Shown here piece after piece: positions 8,702 to 18,326 of a stretch of 64,000 nt of DNA. The position numbers and the translations under genes are program-made. The stretch spans positions 62,001-126,000 of the forward strand of contig JARGPR010000008.1 of assembly GCA_029210125.1 (NCBI GenBank). Direction: 5' to 3'. The stretch's first letter is position 1, and every line of letters starts with the position of its first letter. The stretch is from Pseudomonadales bacterium. GTDB lineage: Bacteria; Pseudomonadota; Gammaproteobacteria; Pseudomonadales; JAHRWD01. Below the pieces are notes generated by a model that was not told where the DNA came from, did no database searches, and saw only the letters and a list, made by a program, of their open reading frames with translations.

Positions 8702-9703
8702 ATGTCGACCTGGTTAGCGGTAGTAGCGATTTTTGCAGGCTTTGTGGTTTTAGCCAAAAGCGCCGATGCCTTTGTTGATGGTGCCGCAGCCTGTGCAGGG
8801 AATTTTGGTATGTCCCCCGCGATGGTGGGTTTAACAGTCGTCTCTCTGGGAACCTCTGCCCCTGAAATTCTTGTTTCTATGATGGCCTCCTTTGATGGTT
8901 CGGCAAGTCTGGCGGTGGGTAACGCGATAGGCTCCAACATTGCAAACACCGGTTTGGTGCTGGGTATTACCGCATTGATCGCTCCGATTCCGGTACGGGA
9001 ATGGGTTGTGACTCGTGAATTACCGATCCTTTTTATGATCACCGTCGGCGCAGGTTTAACACTGGTTGATCTATCCCTTGATCCCATTGACGGCGGCCTG
9101 CTATTACTCGGGCTAGCAGCTGTAATCTATATCCTCGCATCGGAAAAAGGCAAAGAAAAAACCTTTCTAGAGGAGGTTCTTGAAGAAGAGACCAAGGAGC
9201 ACGTGATTGAGCTACCCAATATCAGCACCGCCCACGGTGTTCGTCTGTTATCAATCGGTCTGGTTTTATTGTTAATCAGCTCAAAGATTTTAGTTTGGGG
9301 TGCAACCAGCATTGCCGTTACGCTGGGGGTCAGTGATGCAGTGATTGGACTAACTATTGTGGCCATCGGTACCAGCCTACCGGAACTGGCAGCCACTATT
9401 AGCTGCGCACTAAAGGGGCATCATGATATCGCCCTGGGTAACATTATCGGCTCCAATATTTTTAATATGGTCGCGGTGCTACCGATACCGGCACTACTGA
9501 GCCCGTTAGTTCTCGATTCTGCATTCCTATATCGCGACTTCGGTTTTATGTTGCTATTAACGGTCATGTTGATGATATTTGCCTATGGTTTCCCGATGAA
9601 GCTATCCGGAGGCATGATCTCACGACGAAAAGGTCTGATCCTGCTGGTAACCTACGTCGCATTTAACTGGACACTTTATGGAACCGCCATCCAATCCACC
9701 TAA
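8702..9703 (+). CDS. calcium/sodium antiporter (CaxA/YrbG family)
   Basis: A 333 aa inner-membrane protein with about ten hydrophobic helices. It has the two inverted alpha-repeats of the Ca2+:cation antiporter superfamily. The first repeat is seen as SLGTSAPEILVS (residues about 55-66), followed by AVGNAIGSNIANTGLV. The second is AIGTSLPELAAT, followed by ALGNIIGSNIFNMV near residues 220-260. The acidic loop between (EEVLEEETKEH) is cytoplasmic in relatives. E. coli also carries yrbG just upstream of kdsD, so this order is ancestral. Ion specificity is inferred from the family. Confidence 0.92.
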   Translation: MSTWLAVVAIFAGFVVLAKSADAFVDGAAACAGNFGMSPAMVGLTVVSLGTSAPEILVSMMASFDGSASLAVGNAIGSNIANTGLVLGITALIAPIPVREWVVTRELPILFMITVGAGLTLVDLSLDPIDGGLLLLGLAAVIYILASEKGKEKTFLEEVLEEETKEHVIELPNISTAHGVRLLSIGLVLLLISSKILVWGATSIAVTLGVSDAVIGLTIVAIGTSLPELAATISCALKGHHDIALGNIIGSNIFNMVAVLPIPALLSPLVLDSAFLYRDFGFMLLLTVMLMIFAYGFPMKLSGGMISRRKGLILLVTYVAFNWTLYGTAIQST

Positions 9704-9722
9704 ATTTGTACCGAGTTAACCT

Positions 9723-10700
9723 ATGCCCTATTCCGACCAAGAACTTATCGATTCGGCCAAACGTACCATTCAGGTCGAGACCAATGCACTAGAAGCCCTG
9801 CAGCCACGGGTGGACCAGTCATTTGTAAACGCTTGCCGGCTGATCCTGGAATGTGAAGGCCACGTAGTCGTCACTGGCATGGGAAAATCAGGCCATATTG
9901 GCAACAAAATAGCAGCCACGCTGGCCAGTACCGGCACCCCCTCACACTTTGTGCACCCGGGCGAAGCCAGCCACGGTGACCTCGGCATGATCACCAACAA
10001 GGATATCGTGCTGGCACTGTCGAATTCTGGTACCACCAGCGAACTATTGATGATTGTGCCGCTGCTGAAACGTTCACAAATCCCGATGATCAGCATGACG
10101 GGGGATGCAGTCTCACCGTTGGCGCTTACCGCCGACGTGCATCTGGATGCCTCTGTTGAAAAAGAAGCCTGCCCCCTCGGGCTTGCGCCAACTTCAAGTA
10201 CAACCGTGGCATTGGCCATTGGTGATGCGCTGGCTATTGCCTTGCTCGAGTCCCGTGGTTTTACAGCGGAGGATTTCGCATTTTCCCATCCCGGCGGACG
10301 ACTTGGTCGCCGGCTGTTGGTGAAGGTGCAGGAAATCATGCACGGCGGAGACACCATGCCGCTGGTCAAATCGGGTAGCAATCTCGGAGAAGCGCTATTG
10401 GAGATGAGTCGCAAAGGTTTAGGCATAACCGGCATAGTCGATACCGAGGGTAAACTTTGCGGGGTATTTACCGATGGGGACCTGCGTCGTGCGCTCGATC
10501 AATCATTAGATGTTCGTGAGATTGAAATCGATCAGGTGATGACACGAAAGTGCAAAACCATCTCAGCCAACACCCTGGCAATTGATGCCTTCAACCAACT
10601 CGAAGACAATAAGATCATGGCGCTTTTTGCGGTCGACGATAATCACAAACCAACCGGCGCACTGCATATGCACGACCTGTTTAGATCCGGCGTTGTATAA
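9723..10700 (+). CDS. kdsD: D-arabinose 5-phosphate isomerase KdsD
   Basis: Interconverts ribulose 5-phosphate and arabinose 5-phosphate, the first step to Kdo. At 325 aa it has an N-terminal SIS domain (GMGKSGHIGNKIAATLASTG near residue 54; HPGEASHGDLGM near 80) and two C-terminal CBS repeats from about residue 205 (VQEIMHGGDTMPLV and IDQVMTRKCKTISAN). These are the standard parts of KdsD/YrbH. It follows the antiporter after 19 bp and precedes kdsC, as in most gammaproteobacteria. Confidence 0.96.
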   Translation: MPYSDQELIDSAKRTIQVETNALEALQPRVDQSFVNACRLILECEGHVVVTGMGKSGHIGNKIAATLASTGTPSHFVHPGEASHGDLGMITNKDIVLALSNSGTTSELLMIVPLLKRSQIPMISMTGDAVSPLALTADVHLDASVEKEACPLGLAPTSSTTVALAIGDALAIALLESRGFTAEDFAFSHPGGRLGRRLLVKVQEIMHGGDTMPLVKSGSNLGEALLEMSRKGLGITGIVDTEGKLCGVFTDGDLRRALDQSLDVREIEIDQVMTRKCKTISANTLAIDAFNQLEDNKIMALFAVDDNHKPTGALHMHDLFRSGVV

Positions 10701-10757
10701 ACTCCGGTGATCACCGCTAGCTGAAATTTTCCGCCAACCTGAAAGGCCTATCTGACA

Positions 10758-11303
10758 TTGATTCAATTACCTGACAACATCCGCGCTCGCGCCGCGAAAA
10801 TCCGCCTACTATGCCTTGATGTCGATGGCGTATTAACCAGTGGGCACCTCCACTATTCCGCCGACGGTGAACAGCTTAAAGTATTCAATAGCCTCGACGG
10901 TCACGGCATTAAAATGCTGCAGGCCTCTGGGGTTGATATTGCGATCATCAGCGGCCGCCGCTCTGAGGCCCTGATCCGCCGGGGTAATGACCTGGGCATC
11001 AAACACCTGTATTTAGGCTGCGAAGACAAACTGACCCACGCCAAAGATCTGCTCGAGAAGCTAAATCTGGATTTTTCTCAGTTCGCCCATGTCGGTGATG
11101 ATCTACCTGATCTGCCATTGATTACGCGAGCTGAACTCGGTATCTGCGTCAACAATGCCCATTGGCTGCTCAAACAAAACTCTAACTGGCAAACCCAGCT
11201 ATCCGGAGGCGAAGGTGCAGTACGGGAGGTTTGTGATCTGATTATGCACGCCCAGGGTAATTTAGATAAAGCGCATGCGGCGTATCTGGAAACCGATACG
11301 TAA
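10758..11303 (+). CDS. kdsC: 3-deoxy-D-manno-octulosonate 8-phosphate phosphatase KdsC
   Basis: A HAD phosphatase of 181 aa that dephosphorylates Kdo-8-P. The DxD nucleophile motif is seen as LLCLDVDGVLTSG near residues 17-29, motif II as IISGRRS near 66, and the acidic motif as GDDLPDLPL near 112. The start is a TTG at 10758, with GAAAGG about 12 bp upstream; no ATG or GTG gives a full N-terminus. It lies between kdsD and lptC as expected. Confidence 0.94.
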   Translation: MIQLPDNIRARAAKIRLLCLDVDGVLTSGHLHYSADGEQLKVFNSLDGHGIKMLQASGVDIAIISGRRSEALIRRGNDLGIKHLYLGCEDKLTHAKDLLEKLNLDFSQFAHVGDDLPDLPLITRAELGICVNNAHWLLKQNSNWQTQLSGGEGAVREVCDLIMHAQGNLDKAHAAYLETDT

Positions 11304-11327
11304 CCGAACAGGGTTTCGTACTGCCTC

Positions 11328-11966
11328 ATGATTCGACGCAATCGATTTCTTGTTGTTATAGCCACCGGCGCATTGTTGCTGTTCAGCTACCTCGTCGACA
11401 ACATCACTTTCGACCCCTTCGAACCCTTTGAGCAACCATGGCTGCGCGAAGTCAAAACTGGCCCTGAATACGTGATGCAAGATACCCGTACGATTCAATA
11501 CAATGAGCTGGGTTTAGAGCGATTCAGCATGACGACCACCCAACTTTCGCAATCTTTGGGAAGCAGGACTATCGAAATCACAAACCCCCGGATCGTGTTA
11601 GAAAAAACAGCCCCCAAGACAGCCCACCAAACCTGGATGATAAGTGCTGACCATGGCCAGATCCTTAACACAGCAGATCAATCCCACGAACAACTCCTGC
11701 TTGATCAAAACGTCATCATCAGATCGCTACAACCTGACACCGATGGTTTTAGCCTCAATACCTCCAAACTGGAAATCTCCCCTGAAAGTAAACTGGCGAG
11801 CTCATCTGAACCAGTGGTGATCATTGCTCGGGATGTTAGTACTAGCGCAACCGGGCTGGATCTTGATTTTGATCGTGGGATTGTTAAGCTCAGATCTCAG
11901 GTCAACACGACGATTCAACCGCATTCGCTAAACCAACCCGCAGCTCAAACCAGGTCAGGCCACTAG
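11328..11966 (+). CDS. lptC: LPS export ABC transporter periplasmic protein LptC
   Basis: A bitopic inner-membrane protein of 212 aa that passes LPS from LptBFG to LptA. A single N-terminal TM helix (residues about 6-22, LVVIATGALLLFSYLV) is followed by a periplasmic beta-jellyroll. The sequence is weakly conserved, but motifs such as TGPEYVMQDT and TGLDLDFDRGIVKLRSQV are LptC-like. The last codons abut lptA (4-bp gap). Assignment rests on position plus topology. Confidence 0.9.
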   Translation: MIRRNRFLVVIATGALLLFSYLVDNITFDPFEPFEQPWLREVKTGPEYVMQDTRTIQYNELGLERFSMTTTQLSQSLGSRTIEITNPRIVLEKTAPKTAHQTWMISADHGQILNTADQSHEQLLLDQNVIIRSLQPDTDGFSLNTSKLEISPESKLASSSEPVVIIARDVSTSATGLDLDFDRGIVKLRSQVNTTIQPHSLNQPAAQTRSGH

Positions 11967-11970
11967 AACA

Positions 11971-12549
11971 GTGATCGTTGCTATAACAAACAGTTTGTTC
12001 AAAGAGCTTATTGCACCTCGTTACCTATCCTGGCTTTCCTTTTTTATGGCGTTCATGATGGCACTCATCTCGTCGATGAGCTTTGCCGAGGTCAACGCAC
12101 CGAACCCAACGGCAGGACTGCCTGAATATCCGATCAAAATACAGGCCGACTCGGCAACTTTCAACGAACAGCAGCAATCTATGGAATACCTTGGATCTGT
12201 AACCATGCAGCAGGGGCCGCTACGTATTGAGGCAGAAGTGATTACTATATTAAGCGATGAAAGTGGGATAACAGAGCTTATTGCCAGCGGTAACCCTGTC
12301 CGCTATCAACAAACAAAAACCGAGAGCAGCCCTTCCATCACTGCTGAGGCCCACCGGATTCACTACTTCAAAATCGATGAACGAATGGAATTGACGGGGG
12401 ATGCGTTTCTCGATCAGGATGGTCAATCATTTCGGGCTCCACGCATTGAATATATGCTTGAACAACAAACCCTGAGGGCGCTTGGCAGTCCGGCAGGGAA
12501 AAACAAGGGCCGGGTCATCATGGTCATTCCGCCCCGCTCTACCCAATAG
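11971..12549 (+). CDS. lptA: LPS transport periplasmic protein LptA
   Basis: A 192 aa periplasmic bridge protein carrying LPS to the outer membrane. The start is GTG at 11971. A hydrophobic stretch at residues about 18-37 ends in SMSFAEV, a likely signal-peptidase site. The OstA/LptA fold is seen as [20 protein letters not shown] followed by a repeated [12 protein letters not shown] strand pattern. It is 4 bp after lptC and 5 bp before lptB, so all three are co-translated. Confidence 0.92.
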   Translation: MIVAITNSLFKELIAPRYLSWLSFFMAFMMALISSMSFAEVNAPNPTAGLPEYPIKIQADSATFNEQQQSMEYLGSVTMQQGPLRIEAEVITILSDESGITELIASGNPVRYQQTKTESSPSITAEAHRIHYFKIDERMELTGDAFLDQDGQSFRAPRIEYMLEQQTLRALGSPAGKNKGRVIMVIPPRSTQ

Positions 12550-12554
12550 GTCTT

Positions 12555-13289
12555 TTGCTTTTGAGCTCAACACTACAGATCACAGGTCTTGAAAAACAGT
12601 TCAAGCAACGGAAGGTCGTTCAGGGGGTATCTCTTTCGGTCAGCAGCGGTGAAATCGTTGGTTTGCTCGGCCCTAACGGTGCCGGAAAAACCACCTGTTT
12701 TTATATGATCGTTGGCTTGATTCAGCAGGATAAAGGTCAAATCACGCTGGGTGATATCGATATTTCATCTTTCCCAATGCACAAGCGGGCACAACATGGT
12801 ATTGGATATCTACCCCAGGAAGCGTCGATATTTCGCACCCTAACCGTCGAACAGAATATACTCGCGATTTTGGAGACCAGGAAAAACCTCAACAAACAGC
12901 AACGATTCGAACGACTGAATCAGCTACTCACTGAATTTCACATCACCCATATCCGCAATAGTAAAGGACAAGCATTGTCTGGCGGAGAACGCAGGCGGGT
13001 GGAAATCGCCCGCGCCCTGGCAACCGATCCATCTTTTATTTTGCTGGATGAACCCTTTGCAGGGGTTGACCCTATCGCGGTAAACGACATCAAACTCATC
13101 ATCAATGAGCTAAAAAGTCGATGTATTGGTGTGCTGATTACAGATCACAATGTCCGGGAAACCCTCGACATATGTGAAAAAGCCTACATCGTAAGCGAAG
13201 GTAGAGTTATAGCCCAGGGTGACGCCGAAGAGATCATGAGTAATGCTGACGTGAGAAAGGTTTATCTGGGTGAGCAGTTCAAACTGTAA
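12555..13289 (+). CDS. lptB: LPS export ABC transporter ATP-binding protein LptB
   Basis: The ATPase that powers LptFG. It is 244 aa from a TTG at 12555; a second TTG at 12561 is equally possible and no ATG is available. Walker A is [14 protein letters not shown] near residue 36, the signature is [15 protein letters not shown] near 142, and Walker B is [13 protein letters not shown] near 160. LptB-typical [10 protein letters not shown] is also present. Three genes in a row (kdsC, lptA, lptB) use non-ATG starts, perhaps tuning expression. Confidence 0.95.
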   Translation: MLLSSTLQITGLEKQFKQRKVVQGVSLSVSSGEIVGLLGPNGAGKTTCFYMIVGLIQQDKGQITLGDIDISSFPMHKRAQHGIGYLPQEASIFRTLTVEQNILAILETRKNLNKQQRFERLNQLLTEFHITHIRNSKGQALSGGERRRVEIARALATDPSFILLDEPFAGVDPIAVNDIKLIINELKSRCIGVLITDHNVRETLDICEKAYIVSEGRVIAQGDAEEIMSNADVRKVYLGEQFKL

Positions 13290-13402
13290 ACGCTATAATC
13301 TAAATCAAGGGTTAGTGAAATGTTCAGCATTAGTGCTGTAGTCGGATTAAAATAGGATTAAAATCGCACCATGGAAACAGTTAAAAGGCACTTGTTAGAT
13401 TT

Positions 13403-14914
13403 ATGAAACCCACGCTTCAGCTAAAGTTGGGTCAGTCATTGACCATGACGCCACAACTTCAGCAGGCTATCCGCCTACTTCAGTTATCTACACTAGACCT
13501 CCAGCAGGAGATTCAGGAAGCACTCGAATCTAATCCGATGCTTGAGGTGAATGACCAGGAACTCGACACCCCTGCTGACCAAAAAGACAATGATAGCCAG
13601 CAGTCCAAAAACGAAACAGAGATTGGCGATAACCTTCAAAATACTGAAACAACTGCCTCCTCTGACGAACAGGGCCTTGAGGCTACCGACCAATGGGATG
13701 ATCAGGTAATTCCTGCTGAGCTTGCGGTAGATACCAACTGGGATGACCTCTATCAGACCGCCGGTGCCAGCTCTCAGGGTTCGAGTGACTCTAGCGACAT
13801 TAACTTTGATGAACGCAACAGCGCGGATGAAACACTACAGGATCATCTTCACTGGCAGCTAAACCTCAGCATGATGTCGGACACCGACAGAGTGATTGCT
13901 TTGGCAATAATTGATGGCATCGATTCAGACGGGATGTTAACCCATCCAATTGAAGAGATTCACGCCAGCCTCGAAACGGAACTCGATATTGAGTTAGACG
14001 AAGTCCTTGCAGTTTTACGTCGAGTTCAACACTTTGACCCGGTCGGGATCGCTGCACGAAATTTGAATGAATGCCTACTATTGCAACTGGCCCAACTTCC
14101 TGAAGATACACCGTCACTGTGTGATGCCGAAGCCATTATCAACAACCATCTTGAGTCACTTGCCATTCGTGATTACGCGACCCTTAAGAAAAAACTAAAA
14201 CTAAAAGATGAAGGGTTGAATCAGGCTATTCAACTTATCCAAACGCTTAACCCCAAACCCGGTGCTTACTTATCCGATACTCGAACTGAGTATGTCGTCC
14301 CGGATGTTTTTGTCAGCAAAGTAAATGAGCGCTGGAAAGTTGAGTTAAATCCCGACATTGCACCAAAAATCCAGATTAACAATCAATATGCCTCGATGGT
14401 GCGACGAGCAGATAGCGGAAAAGACAATACTTTCCTACGCGAAAATCTGCAGGAAGCACGCTGGTTTATTAAAAGCCTGACCAGCCGCAATGAAACCTTG
14501 TTAAAGGTGGCGTCACGAATTGTGGAAGTCCAACAGGGGTTCCTTGAGCATGGTGAGGAGGCCATGAAACCACTGGTTCTACATGACATTGCAGAGGTAG
14601 TTGAGATGCATGAATCCACTATATCAAGAGTCACCACGCAAAAATATATGCACACACCGAGGGGTATTTTTGAGCTCAAATACTTTTTTTCCAGCCACCT
14701 TGGAACCACCTCCGGAGGTGAGTGCTCCTCTACCGCAATTCGCGCCATCATCAAAAAACTGGTGGTCGCGGAAAATCCAGTTAAACCATTAAGCGATAGC
14801 AAAATATCCGGTATCTTGAAAGAGCAAGGTATCAATGTTGCGAGGAGAACCATAGCTAAATATCGGGAGGCGATGCAGATCCCTCCCTCTAATGAAAGAA
14901 AACAGCTGTTTTAG
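13403..14914 (+). CDS. rpoN: RNA polymerase sigma-54 factor RpoN
   Basis: The alternative sigma factor for nitrogen and other enhancer-dependent genes, 503 aa. Region I is Gln-rich ([24 protein letters not shown] start), region II is acidic (residues about 50-130), and region III carries the core-binding and HTH parts. The diagnostic RpoN box is [12 protein letters not shown] near the C-terminus. It is followed by hpf, ptsN and rapZ in the classic order. A sigma-54 promoter is visible in this window upstream of urtA. Confidence 0.98.
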   Translation: MKPTLQLKLGQSLTMTPQLQQAIRLLQLSTLDLQQEIQEALESNPMLEVNDQELDTPADQKDNDSQQSKNETEIGDNLQNTETTASSDEQGLEATDQWDDQVIPAELAVDTNWDDLYQTAGASSQGSSDSSDINFDERNSADETLQDHLHWQLNLSMMSDTDRVIALAIIDGIDSDGMLTHPIEEIHASLETELDIELDEVLAVLRRVQHFDPVGIAARNLNECLLLQLAQLPEDTPSLCDAEAIINNHLESLAIRDYATLKKKLKLKDEGLNQAIQLIQTLNPKPGAYLSDTRTEYVVPDVFVSKVNERWKVELNPDIAPKIQINNQYASMVRRADSGKDNTFLRENLQEARWFIKSLTSRNETLLKVASRIVEVQQGFLEHGEEAMKPLVLHDIAEVVEMHESTISRVTTQKYMHTPRGIFELKYFFSSHLGTTSGGECSSTAIRAIIKKLVVAENPVKPLSDSKISGILKEQGINVARRTIAKYREAMQIPPSNERKQLF

Positions 14915-14968
14915 AATACACCGTATTTCTTTAACCCCCATGATCAAGTCTGCGTAAGGAGACTCACT

Positions 14969-15274
14969 ATGCAAGTAAATATCAGCGGTCATCACATTGA
15001 ATTAACTACCGCCCTAAAAGATTACGTTAACCAAAAAACCGAGCGGCTTGCTCGGCATTTCGATCAAATTTCCAATGTAGATGTGGTGCTCAGCGTCGAA
15101 AAACAGCGACAAAAAGTAGAGGCCAATATCCACGTATCAGGCAAGGACCTATTTGCCAATGTCGAAGACAGTGATATGTATGCGGCAATAGATAAGCTAG
15201 TAGACAAACTCGACCGGCAACTGATAAAACACAAAGAAAAAACTACGGATCGCCGACAGGGCAACGCACAGTAG
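14969..15274 (+). CDS. hpf: ribosome hibernation promoting factor Hpf (short form)
   Basis: A 101 aa protein of the short Hpf/YfiA type that inactivates 70S/100S ribosomes under stress. It starts MQVNISGHHIELTTALKDYV, and the RNA-binding helix is DMYAAIDKLVDKLDRQLIKH near residues 70-89. There is no long C-terminal dimerisation domain. A GGAG ribosome-binding site lies 6-9 bp upstream. It is placed directly after rpoN, as in most gammaproteobacteria. Confidence 0.95.
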   Translation: MQVNISGHHIELTTALKDYVNQKTERLARHFDQISNVDVVLSVEKQRQKVEANIHVSGKDLFANVEDSDMYAAIDKLVDKLDRQLIKHKEKTTDRRQGNAQ

Positions 15275-15434
15275 TTACATGCTTAACTATAAATACTCAC
15301 CGCTACGGCCGTAGCAAAACACACTACTCTAAGATGAATGTTGTTTATACTGCATACTGTGTAGACAACATTCATCAGCACCTTCACAACCTTATAAGCA
15401 CTCTACCTTCGATGAAACCAGGCTTTCTTTCCGC

Positions 15435-15902
15435 ATGAAAATTGACAAGATTCTGACCCAGAGCCGTACTCTGATCATCTCGGAAGGCAGAAGTAAAAAA
15501 AGACTGCTTGAGAAAGCATCCAAATTACTCGCCAGAATGTTCCCGGAACTTGATAGCTGCGGCCTGTTTGAGGGGCTTATCGCTAGAGAACGCCTCGGTA
15601 GTACGGCTATTGGAAATGGGGTAGCCATACCGCATTGCCGTGTTCCGTATTGTCGAGAAATCCTCGGTATGCTTATTTTATTAGACGAAGGTGTTGAGTT
15701 TGACGCCATTGATGAACACAAAGTAGATCTTCTTTTTATTCTGCTGGTACCGATGGAATCTACCCACGAGCACCTGGAAACCCTTGCGCTATTATCCAAT
15801 CTTTTTAGTGATGCAGAGTATTGCGCGAAACTAAGATCAGCAACAGAATCCGACACTCTTTTTCAGTCCGCTATCGAATGTAAAACCCCGACCCCAACTT
15901 AG
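15435..15902 (+). CDS. ptsN: nitrogen-PTS EIIA component PtsN
   Basis: A regulatory phosphocarrier of 155 aa (EIIA-Ntr) that links nitrogen/carbon status to potassium uptake and other processes. The phosphorylatable His is in VAIPHCRVPYC at about residue 67. The ELDSCGLFEGLIARERLGST lead-in is typical. A 160-bp gap follows hpf, so it may have its own promoter. Its usual partner gene ptsO (NPr) is not found downstream of rapZ in this window. Confidence 0.95.
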   Translation: MKIDKILTQSRTLIISEGRSKKRLLEKASKLLARMFPELDSCGLFEGLIARERLGSTAIGNGVAIPHCRVPYCREILGMLILLDEGVEFDAIDEHKVDLLFILLVPMESTHEHLETLALLSNLFSDAEYCAKLRSATESDTLFQSAIECKTPTPT

Positions 15903-15932
15903 AAATAGATCGTTCACGAAGGGATCATCGCA

Positions 15933-16787
15933 ATGAAGCTTGTCATCATCACTGGACGCTCTGGAGCAGGAAAAAGTACCGCTCTGCACGTGCTTGAAGA
16001 CCTGGGATTTTTCGCAATCGATAATGTTCCCGCGGAAATGATTCCAGATATAACCCGCAAAGCCAAAGAGAGCGACGATCCCGAATACAAGCATTTAGCC
16101 ATTATTGTTGATGCTCGCAACAATGTTCATACACTAAGCCAATTCCCAGCAATATTGCAGCAACTTGAAAAACAGGAAATCGATATTGAAGTCGTTTACC
16201 TCGATGCTGATGACTCGATACTTCTTCACCGCTTCAGCGAAACCCGCCGTAAACACCCGCTTAGCAGCAATGAGATAATACTTACTGAAGCCATTGCACA
16301 GGAACGCTCCCTACTCGAGCCATTTTTACAGCGTGCTAGTCTGAGGATCGATACTAGCCAACTCACACTCCATCAATTGCGCGACCTGATTTCCACACGG
16401 CTTGGCCACAAAAAAGATGGCCATTTGGCGTTATTGTTTCAGTCGTTTGCTTTTAAAAAAGGCATTCCAATCGATGCCGATATGGTGTTCGATGTCAGAT
16501 GTTTACCCAACCCCCATTGGGATACCTCACTGCGCGCACTTACCGGCCGTGATACAGGCGTAATCAACTTCCTAAGCCAGCAGTCAGATGTTACCGAGAT
16601 GTTAAATGATGTGCGGGATTTCCTTGATAAATGGTTGCCTCAATTTATAGACACCAATCGCAGCTATATTACAGTTGCTATTGGCTGTACAGGTGGCCAG
16701 CACCGATCCGTATACTTCTGCGAACAACTTGCGAACCATTTTAAACACGACCTACCCAATGTTTTGGTTCGCCATCGTGAGTTATGA
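15933..16787 (+). CDS. rapZ: RNase adapter protein RapZ
   Basis: A nucleotide-binding protein of 284 aa that in enterobacteria guides RNase E to the sRNA GlmZ and so controls GlmS. Walker A is ITGRSGAGKST at residues 5-15. The C-terminal domain holds GCTGGQHRSVYFCEQL, the conserved sequence implicated in sugar-phosphate/RNA binding. It starts 30 bp after ptsN. Regulatory targets in this organism are unknown. Confidence 0.96.
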   Translation: MKLVIITGRSGAGKSTALHVLEDLGFFAIDNVPAEMIPDITRKAKESDDPEYKHLAIIVDARNNVHTLSQFPAILQQLEKQEIDIEVVYLDADDSILLHRFSETRRKHPLSSNEIILTEAIAQERSLLEPFLQRASLRIDTSQLTLHQLRDLISTRLGHKKDGHLALLFQSFAFKKGIPIDADMVFDVRCLPNPHWDTSLRALTGRDTGVINFLSQQSDVTEMLNDVRDFLDKWLPQFIDTNRSYITVAIGCTGGQHRSVYFCEQLANHFKHDLPNVLVRHREL

Positions 16788-16898
16788 CATTTTCCCTCTA
16801 ACCTACTGATAGGCACACTTGAACACTGGCTCGTGGGACTTCGACCTGCAGAAAGTATTTGTACCCCCTATGAATCACCTTTAAGCTGACTATAACCG

Positions 16899-18257
16899 AT
16901 GGCCAAAAAACAAAAAGTAGAAAAAAACCAGGCGCGATTGCTTGAGCTGAATCACGCACTGGAAAGTGGTACCTTCGCACCCATTCGAGCGATGCTTAAC
17001 GGACTGCCAGCGGTTGACGTTGCAAGATTACTAGAGTCCTCACCACCCAAACTACGAAGCGCTCTTTGGCAACTGATCGAACACAGTCATGAAGGGGATA
17101 TCCTTCAATACCTCAGTGACGATCTCCAGGCCTACTACCTAAATCGAATGAACCCGACGAAGGTGGCGGCCATCACCGAAGGGTTGGATACCGATGATAT
17201 CGCCGATATCCTGCAACAGCTTCCCGACACCGTAATTCATCAAGTATTGCGTGCAATGGATAGCCAGGACCGCCATCGTGTCGAGCGAGTTCTCTCCTAC
17301 CCGGAAGACACTGCGGGCCGCCTGATGGATACCAATACGATTACGGTGCGACCACGGTTCACCCTTGATGTCGTGTTGCGCTACCTCCGCCGTCATGAAG
17401 AGCTGCCAGATATGACCGACAATATTATTGTCGTCAACAGCAGAGATGAGTTTGTTGGTCTGCTTCCTCTTTCAAAAATATTAGTTAGTGATCCAACCGT
17501 TACTGTACGGGAAACCATGCAAACGGATATTGAGCCCATCCTGGCCACAATGACTGAACAGGAGGTTTCCAATCTGTTTGAACGACACGACTGGGTCTCC
17601 GCTCCGGTCGTTGATGAGAAGGGCATACTGGTCGGTCGCATCACCATTGATGACGTCGTTGATGTAATTTTGGAAGACGCTAGCCACTCCATTTTAAGCA
17701 TGGCTGGACTTGATGAGGACGAGGATGCATTCGCACCCGTTAAAATCACCGCAACCAACCGCTTACCCTGGCTGGGTGCCAACCTGATTACCAACATACT
17801 AGCCGCCGGTGTAATTTCACTGTTTACCGATGCTATCGAACAGGTTGTAGCGCTTGCTGTGTTAATGCCCATTGTAGCCAGTATGGGTGGTGTAGCTGGA
17901 AGTCAGACATTAACCCTTGTCATTCGTGGTATAGCCCTGGGACAAATCGGAACAGCCAATGTACGGTGGTTACTGAGGAGGGAATTGCTTGTCGGCATGA
18001 TAAATGGAATAGTATGGGCCGCTGCACTGGGAGCATTTGCGGTATTCTGTTTTGATGACGTTGCACTCGGCTGGATCATTGCTGTGGCTATGATTCTCAA
18101 CATGATTGCAGCTCCTCTGGTGGGTGCCTTTTTACCTCTATTTTTGAAAAAAGTGAACATAGACCCTGCACTGGCCGGCACTGTGCTTCTTACAACCATC
18201 ACCGATGTAGTCGGTTTTGTAGCCTTTTTAGGTCTTGCCTCACTGGTATATTTATAG
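16899..18257 (+). CDS. mgtE: magnesium transporter MgtE
   Basis: A 452 aa Mg2+ channel. An N-terminal helical domain (residues about 20-130) is followed by two CBS repeats (TITVRPRFTLDVVLRYL; APVVDEKGILVGRITIDDVV). Five C-terminal TM helices start near residue 290. The pore motif PIVASMGGVAGSQ lies near 326-338 and contains the Mg-binding Gly/Asn-type loop of MgtE. The gene follows rapZ with only 111 bp between; relatives often have ptsO in that gap. Confidence 0.95.
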   Translation: MAKKQKVEKNQARLLELNHALESGTFAPIRAMLNGLPAVDVARLLESSPPKLRSALWQLIEHSHEGDILQYLSDDLQAYYLNRMNPTKVAAITEGLDTDDIADILQQLPDTVIHQVLRAMDSQDRHRVERVLSYPEDTAGRLMDTNTITVRPRFTLDVVLRYLRRHEELPDMTDNIIVVNSRDEFVGLLPLSKILVSDPTVTVRETMQTDIEPILATMTEQEVSNLFERHDWVSAPVVDEKGILVGRITIDDVVDVILEDASHSILSMAGLDEDEDAFAPVKITATNRLPWLGANLITNILAAGVISLFTDAIEQVVALAVLMPIVASMGGVAGSQTLTLVIRGIALGQIGTANVRWLLRRELLVGMINGIVWAAALGAFAVFCFDDVALGWIIAVAMILNMIAAPLVGAFLPLFLKKVNIDPALAGTVLLTTITDVVGFVAFLGLASLVYL

Positions 18258-18264
18258 CGTTACC

Positions 18265-18306
18265 GGCACTAGAGATACGCTTGATTCTTGAATGCAGGCT
18301 AGTGCC
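18265..18306. repeat. inverted repeat between convergent mgtE and nitrilase genes
   Basis: The arms GGCACTAG (18265-18272) and CTAGTGCC (18299-18306) are perfectly complementary around a 26-nt loop. It sits in the 69-bp gap between two genes that converge, where a two-way terminator is expected. There is no clear T-tract on either side, so the function is uncertain. Confidence 0.3.
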
Positions 18307-18326
18307 TTCCGAAGGGTTTGGAAAGG

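Noticed and set aside
8533..9087. 184-codon minus-strand frame over the antiporter gene start
   Set aside because: Antisense shadow of the antiporter; low-complexity composition and no family features.
9770..10435. 221-codon minus-strand frame antisense to kdsD
   Set aside because: Shadow frame of a well-conserved gene.
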